Source of the DNA: Mimachlamys varia
Lineage: Eukaryota; Mollusca; Bivalvia; Pectinida; Pectinidae
DNA length: 64,000 bases
Reading direction: 5' to 3'
Assembly (NCBI GenBank): GCA_947623455.1
Contig: OX392534.1
Span: 6,644,001 to 6,708,000 of the forward strand
The position numbers were made by a program, and so were the translations under genes. The notes below the pieces were generated by a model that saw only the letters and a program-made list of their open reading frames with translations, had not been told where the DNA came from and did not search any database. This document shows, piece by piece, positions 59,101-64,000 of this stretch. The number at the start of each line of letters is the position of its first letter. The stretch's first letter is position 1.

Positions 59101-62100
59101 CGACGTGCCAGAACTAGAAGGGACAGACAGGATTCATGCAGAACTAACACATGCATTTCATTTTGAGCTGAGCTTTCATTTCTAAACATCTTTTAAACAT
59201 TATGATGTGCCATCATATCTATGGTTATTCTAATATTTCTAAAGATCACCAGGGCCCAAGTGTGAACTCAATCAGCCCTGAATTTCCATAATGAACAATT
59301 CCAACAATTGAATCTGAAGAGTTTATATGTGTTACAAGGAGTGAATCAGTTAATAGTCTGATAAACCAATGGATTTTTACCTGCCAACAAGCATCAAAAT
59401 GTTACAACTTTTAAAGATCTGTAGATAAATCAATATCATTTACCCCGGTAATACAAAATGTTTGGTTTTATTATCAACTCTTCAACATCATCAGGCTTTT
59501 AACAAGGACCAATACGATAATTACCTGTATCCCTGGTTATACATGTATATATGCTGTACATTTTGAATAATATTATGAATTGTTTACTGGTTTTATTTGA
59601 AGCTATATAATTAAGACAAAATATTTTTTATTGTTTTGTGATCTAAATCCAAACTGTATTAACTTCAAAACATGCAAAAACTTTGAAATCAGTTTAACAA
59701 GTGCAGTTAACATCTGAAGCAAGTAAAGGGTTAGATAGCAGGGACCCGTCCATAATGTATGACACGTCCTAAACGAGGGCTAATATGTACCTTCAGACTT
59801 GTTTTGGAACTCATGCAAACTCGTAATGTCTGAAAGCAGTTAAAACCTATCGTTACTTATCAACATGATACATATTTAATTAGAACAAAGCTACTACACA
59901 CTGTCAGTAAAAGTAGATATCAGGTATAGAAATTTGGTATCCTTTACAAATGTCGCAAGACAAAATGACCCTTCAAGGTGACAAGCCACAGGTGAGTAAA
60001 ATGTCAAGAACTGATCTGTTAGCTCTTATAACTGATGTTGACACAAGAACAATCTATTCTAATTTTAATTGAATAATATATATATTTTTACCTTAACAGG
60101 AAAACGTAGGTAAAGTTAGGTAAACACATTAAGATACACAGACATCTGAATAAACTTCAACATTTTAGTAGAAAATATTATTATGATAGCAAATTTCTGT
60201 TTCAACAAATAGGTCTATGTACATATGTACAAAACCATGCACGTCTTACATTTGATACTCAACTCAAGTAAAATTTCTACCAGGTATTTTATAAAATAAA
60301 TTTTAGTATACACTGACTGAGGGAGAAATTTAAAAAAAATATCTGTTTTTGCAATGTATATTATTATCTCCCTTTGGTCCAACGATCCCTCACATTATCT
60401 CCCTTTGGTCCAATGATCCCTCACATTATCTCCCTTTGGTCCAATGATCCATCGCATTAAATTAAGTTGAAAACCCTACATTTGATACGAAGAATAATCA
60501 GCTAATAAAGTTGAAAAATAATTTCAGTGAGTTACAGATTTCCCATTTATCCTCATCCCCACCCTCTGCCCTCAGTAAAGTTCCTTTGACTCAGGGATCT
60601 TCAACCCTACATGTAATTAGGCTAAAAATATTGTGTTCCACTCCGGATCCTATCACCTTGGTGTTCTGAAACTTTCTACAACCTACCTGATTCCACCGGG
60701 CTGTTATTGACACTGACGGTACTATCGTAATCATTCTCGGCGTGTACATCTTTGTCTTCATCAGCCACTGGTAAGCCTGTGGTAATACAAGTATATACAT
60801 AAAATATCAAGGCAGACGTAATACACGTAATTACGTAAAATATCAAGGCAGACGTAATACAAGTAATTACGTAAAATATCAAGGCAGACGTAATACAAGT
60901 AATTACGTAAAATATCAAGGCAGACGTAATACAAGTAATTACGTAAAATATCAAGGCAGACGTAATACAAGTAATTACGTAAAATATCAAGGCAGACTAA
61001 GTCTAAGTCACTTAATACATAGAGGCTATCTAACAGTGTCTTCAGTATTACCATATTTGCCACACGAGTGAAATATGTTTGGTATTACTGAAGATACTGT
61101 TAGATATTCTGTTTATTACATTTTCATAGGAAAATCTACAGTGGCAGTTTTTGGCCCTAATGTCGTTTGTAAGCAGCTTTCTGATTGGTCAAATCAGAAA
61201 AAGTGATATTTCTGACTAGTGAAAAATATCACTTTTATAGAATGAATAATTTTCGATATTTCACTGGTAAAATTGTAATAAAAGTAATTACCTAAAATCT
61301 AAGTCACTTAATACATAGAGGCTATCTAACAGTGTCTTCAGTATTACCATATTTGCCACACGAGTGAAATATGTTTGGTATTACTGAAGATACTGTTAGA
61401 TATTCTGTTTATTACATTTTCATAGGAAAATCTACAGTGGCAGTTTTTGGCCCTAATGTCGTTTGTAAGCAGCTTTCTGATTGGTCAAATCAGAAAAAGT
61501 GATATTTCTGACTAGTGAAAAATATCACTTTTATAGAATGAATAATTTTCGATATTTCACTGGTAAAATTGTAATAAAAGTAATTACCTAAAATCTAAGT
61601 CACTTAATACATAGAGGCTATCTAACAGTGTCTTCAGTATTACCATATTTGCCACACGAGTGAAATATGTTTGGTATTACTGAAGATACTGTTAGATATT
61701 CTGTTTATTACATTTTCATAGGAAAATCTACAGTGGCAGTTTTTGGCCCTAATGTCGTTTGTAAGCAGCTTTCTGATTGGTCAAATCAGAAAAAGTGATA
61801 TTTCTGACTAGTGAAAAATATCACTTTTATAGAATGAATAATTTTCGATATTTCACTGGTAAAATTGTAATAAAAGTAATTACGTAAAATATCAAGGTAG
61901 ACAAAATACAAGTAATTATGTAAAATATCAAGGTAGAAAAAAATGAACAAGTCAAGTAATTATGTAAAATATCAAGGCAGACGCAATACATGTTATAAAC
62001 TATTCAGAATGAGGTACATGTAATACATGTTATTATGTAAAATTATTCAGAATGAGGTTATTCACATAACTATGCAAAATATCAAAATTGTGGTAATACA

Positions 62101-63738
62101 CATAATTAACATAAAACCTCAAAATTGAGGTAATACCCATACTTACATTAAATCTCAAAATTTAGGTAAAACATGTAACTACGTTAAATCTCAAAATTGA
62201 GGTAATATATGTAATTACATAAGATCTCAAGGTTGAGGTAATATATGTAATTACATAAGATCTCAAAATTGAGGTAATACATGTAATTGCATAAGATCTC
62301 AAGGTTGAGGTGATAATGTAATTACACAAAATCTTAAGATTGAGATTATAAATGCAAACTATCAAGATACGTTCCTCCTCTTGTTTTATTTGCTTTTGAA
62401 TAAATGTATTGCAATCCAAGAAACATTCTACAAAAAAATATTTTGACTTCTGTTTCATAGAATATCTGTTACTCAACAAAAAATTTCTTGATTCAAAAAC
62501 ACAGTTTGAAGTGAAACTACAGCAATTTTGATCTATAATATATTTGAATTAAATTGATGGAGTAAAATAATCGGAATCTTAAATTATACAGTAAATCAAC
62601 TTACCAACATCTTTTGGGGAAGGCACTAATGCAAAGAAATTTAAGATTCCCCCTGCAAATAACACTGAGGACGGAACAAGGAACGCATACTGAAAGTAGA
62701 AAAGGAAAATAATGAAATGGTGCAGATCATGTTATCTAATATTGAATTGTTCAATGATTTAAATGTTAAAAAACTATTATTGACTTTGCTAGTTTAAGTA
62801 CCCTTAACTCTATTCAATTTGATACAATATAAACACATACTGTATATATTAAACAGCCTAATTATCCATAACATAAAAGGGGTTTAAAAATTTGGTAAAA
62901 CCAGAGGCTGTGCCAAGTGCTTAGCCAAATAAATCTAATGTATAATTCCTACACCCTTGGGCATGAAAGAGTATTTCTCTCTCATTCCAACTACCAGGAT
63001 AAGCTGATAAATCATGAAAATATGATTGGGCTGGCTACCATTTTAAAAATATCAACTTCTCCCTCCCCTTTTTGGTAATGAATCAGTCACTGACTCAGCA
63101 GAATTTCCCATACCCTAATTTGCAAACATAGTAATTTATAAGTATATATTACCCTAATTTGCAAACATAGTAAGTATATATTACCCTAATTTGCAAACAT
63201 AATAAGTATATATTACCCTAATTCGCAAACATAGTAAGTATATATTACCCTAATTTGCAAACATAGTAAGTATATATTACCCTAATTTGCAAACAAAGTA
63301 AGTATATAGTACCCTAATTTGCAAACATAGTAAGTATTTATTACCCATAAGTATATATTATAAGATATTTTAATTTCATCACATTGTATTTACGGCATTG
63401 CTGCATGGGAACTCATGATGTCATATTATTGTTTAGACATTTCCACGTCATGTAACATAAAATTGGGTGTCTTTCCCTCGACAGCTCTATCTTACATATC
63501 CAAAAACGTGAGAATACCACAAATTGTCATTTTTCTATCCTGCACTAGTTTTGATTGTTATGGATAAAAAATAAGACATCATCAGATATAAGGAATCTGA
63601 ATTTAAAACTCAAAGGTGACCGATATAAATATTCGACTTACATCATACCCGTACTCCAACACTGAGGAAACCATGAGGGCGCCGATGATGTTACCAACCG
63701 AGGCACAAGCACTCCACAAACCAAGCACGAACCCTCGA
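53108..63738 (-). CDS. SLC37A3: SLC37A3-like sugar-phosphate-exchanger family transporter, 3' eleven exons (partial)
   Basis: Exons in transcript order: 63738-63642, 62689-62605, 60776-60687, 57699-57593, 57003-56862, 56280-56255, 55906-55831, 54808-54704, 54255-54161, 53776-53705, 53287-53108 (stop 53,108-53,110). Every GT..AG junction keeps phase and gives 357 residues; the N-terminal half lies beyond the window. Landmarks of the MFS organophosphate-antiporter group: RGFVLGLWSACASVGNIIGA, YGYDYAFLVPSSVLFAGG, a central hydrophilic loop (DEDKDVHAENDYD), YSLAYACLKLVNYSFFFWLP, DIGGIIGGTIAGVIS, DRFEKR, TGIIDGTGSVGAAIGQ. The Trp-Ala-Cys variant and loop fit SLC37A3 better than SLC37A1/2/4. Human SLC37A3 works with ATRAID in lysosomes and releases nitrogen-containing bisphosphonates; its natural substrate is unclear. 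The C-terminal tail is acidic (EEEDDEP) and lacks a KKxx retrieval signal. Subfamily choice is probable, family certain. Confidence 0.92.
54425..54700. repeat. 75-bp tandem repeats that copy a splice donor
   Basis: About 3.7 units (GACTCCATACATTTTGTTAC, GACGAGTCAAATCTTACC, CTACCAATCAAAGGTGACA) run up to and include the true donor of exon 54808-54704. Read on the - strand, two inner units keep AAG|GTAAGATTT (about 54,478 and 54,553), while one has AAGGTCAGA. Confidence 0.88.
56255..56280 (-). CDS. SLC37A3: 26-bp micro-exon of the SLC37A3-like gene
   Basis: Acceptor TTTCTTTGCTCTAG and donor ATATCA|GTGAGT frame 26 bp that encode the end of GGTIAGVIS. Skipping it would shift the frame, so it is constitutive if the gene is active. 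Too short for ordinary open-frame searches. Confidence 0.85.
56647..56820. mobile_element. 174-bp MITE, pogo/Tc1-like ends
   Basis: TA|CAGTCAAACCTCATTATC at the left, AACAAGGTTTGACTG|AA at the right. It matches the element at 14,834-15,008 in ends and length. It sits in an SLC37A3-like intron; the right-hand TA has decayed. Confidence 0.75.
57705..60685 (-). other. Long SLC37A3-like intron
   Basis: Apart from the 49-bp array (58,735-59,040) and three ~31-bp ATTATCTCCCTTTGGTCCAA repeats at about 60,360-60,450, no exon or gene is seen. Confidence 0.6.
58735..59040. repeat. Six tandem ~49-bp repeats in an SLC37A3-like intron
   Basis: Units of GTAAATTACAGGTAACCAAC and ATGTTCCATCATTAGGGATA with small changes. 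Confidence 0.9.
60778..61002. repeat. 36-bp tandem repeat starting right at an exon acceptor
   Basis: About six units of GTAATTACGTAAAATATCAA plus GGCAGACGTAATACAA. It begins 2 bp beyond the acceptor of exon 60776-60687, so that intron's polypyrimidine tract is made of repeat. Decayed units continue at 61,880-62,345. The 12-residue periodic open frames on the - strand are artefacts. Confidence 0.9.
61003..61890. repeat. Three tandem 296-bp units with internal hairpins
   Basis: CTAAGTCACTTAATACATAG starts at 61,003, 61,299 and 61,595, exactly 296 bp apart, and the units look almost identical. Each has two inverted repeats: TCTAACAGTGTCTTCAGTA with TACTGAAGATACTGTTAGA, and AGTGATATTT with AAATATCACT, plus GATTGGTCAAATCAG. 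The block splits the 36-bp array. Confidence 0.93.
61880..62345. repeat. Decayed part of the 36-bp array
   Basis: About a dozen diverged units of GTAATTACATAAGATCTCAA-type sequence with AATTGAGGTAATACATGTAA. More diverged than the array on the other side of the 296-bp block. Confidence 0.8.
62870..63110. repeat. Relative of the 46,390-46,965 insertion
   Basis: TTTAAAAATTTGGTAAAACC, GCATGAAAGAGTATTTCTCT, AACTACCAGGATAAGCTGAT and GGCTACCATTTTAAAAATAT match the copy-B insertion in order. Located in an SLC37A3-like intron. Confidence 0.75.
63111..63356. repeat. About seven tandem 32-bp repeats
   Basis: Unit TACCCTAATTTGCAAACATA plus GTAAGTATATAT. CCCTAATTTGCAAACATA also occurs once at the matching place of the 46,390 insertion (CCCCATATTTGCAAACATAG), so the array probably grew from that element's own sequence. 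Confidence 0.85.
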
Positions 63739-64000
63739 CTGTCAACACAAAATTATTTAAGTTTAATTCTAGTACAGTTTGTATGTAGGCAATTAAGTAA
63801 AAATGTATAAGCAAAATCATATAACATTAAAGGGGCATCCCGCGAAAGTAAGCTTTTTTTCATATTTTTTTTTCAAAATATTACATACACATATCGAGTG
63901 GGTATTCTTATGGACTACGATGATCGGATTTTGCTGATATGTATTCATAAAATAAATAATTTCAAAATAACTAGTGGAATTCCAAAATGACTGGCCAGAC

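Noticed and set aside
60676..61063. Hydrophobic 12-residue repeat protein (ITCITSALIFYV type) on the - strand
   Set aside because: Periodicity equals the 36-bp satellite; only the last part (GLPVADEDKD...) is a true exon, of SLC37A3.

Overview
The window looks like animal nuclear DNA from a mollusc, most likely a bivalve. Genes are split into short exons by AT-rich introns with GT..AG junctions. Intergenic DNA is full of non-autonomous elements that carry GTCC/CGTC microsatellites and tandem cores between ends such as TTAGCTCACCTG and GGCCTCTTGTTT, a style I associate with bivalve genomes. The organism assignment is inference; nothing here names the species.

Layout. (1) 1-11,800, + strand: the 3' part of a RAD54L2/ARIP4-like SNF2 helicase gene, nine exons from 957 to 10,805. 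It ends in a long disordered tail with about 20 SFLPTSQEK-like peptide repeats. Its introns hold a 2.3-kb element with thirteen 145-bp repeats and a perfect 35-bp inverted repeat. (2) 11,800-21,850: no supported gene; repeats, a TA-flanked MITE, a GTCC-type element and a 690-bp purine/pyrimidine-alternating tract. (3) 21,850-26,260: a decayed DNA-transposon-like unit. Its single gene is broken by one frameshift and two stops, and both flanks carry many copies of a CAGATACGTTAC-like motif in both orientations. (4) 28,374-33,027, - strand: a four-exon gene for a 211-residue single-pass membrane protein with a signal peptide, six ectodomain cysteines and a Thr-rich tail; I do not recognise the family. 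(5) 31,000-43,000: more repeats, including a dispersed ~200-bp repeat whose end abuts exon acceptors, a 1-kb element with 31-bp terminal inverted repeats, and isolated exon-like pieces on the - strand. (6) 43,271-47,590: a direct duplication whose two copies each gained a different insertion; one copy also grew a 21-bp minisatellite of about 44 units. (7) 49,978-50,602: seven copies of an 89-bp repeat. (8) 53,108-63,738, - strand: the 3' eleven exons of an SLC37A3-like transporter gene, continuing past the window end, with several tandem arrays in its introns.

The genes show no sign of working together. RAD54L2 is a nuclear chromatin remodeller, SLC37A3 a transporter of internal membranes, and the middle gene a cell-surface protein. 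Exon limits were set by hand from splice consensus and codon phase; every junction inside the three gene models keeps phase. No RNA gene, CRISPR array or virus-like gene was found. The most noteworthy items are the SQ/TQ-rich repeat tail of RAD54L2, the motif-flanked broken transposon, the unrecognised membrane protein next to a repeat that supplies an acceptor tract, and the natural empty/filled site pair in the duplication.
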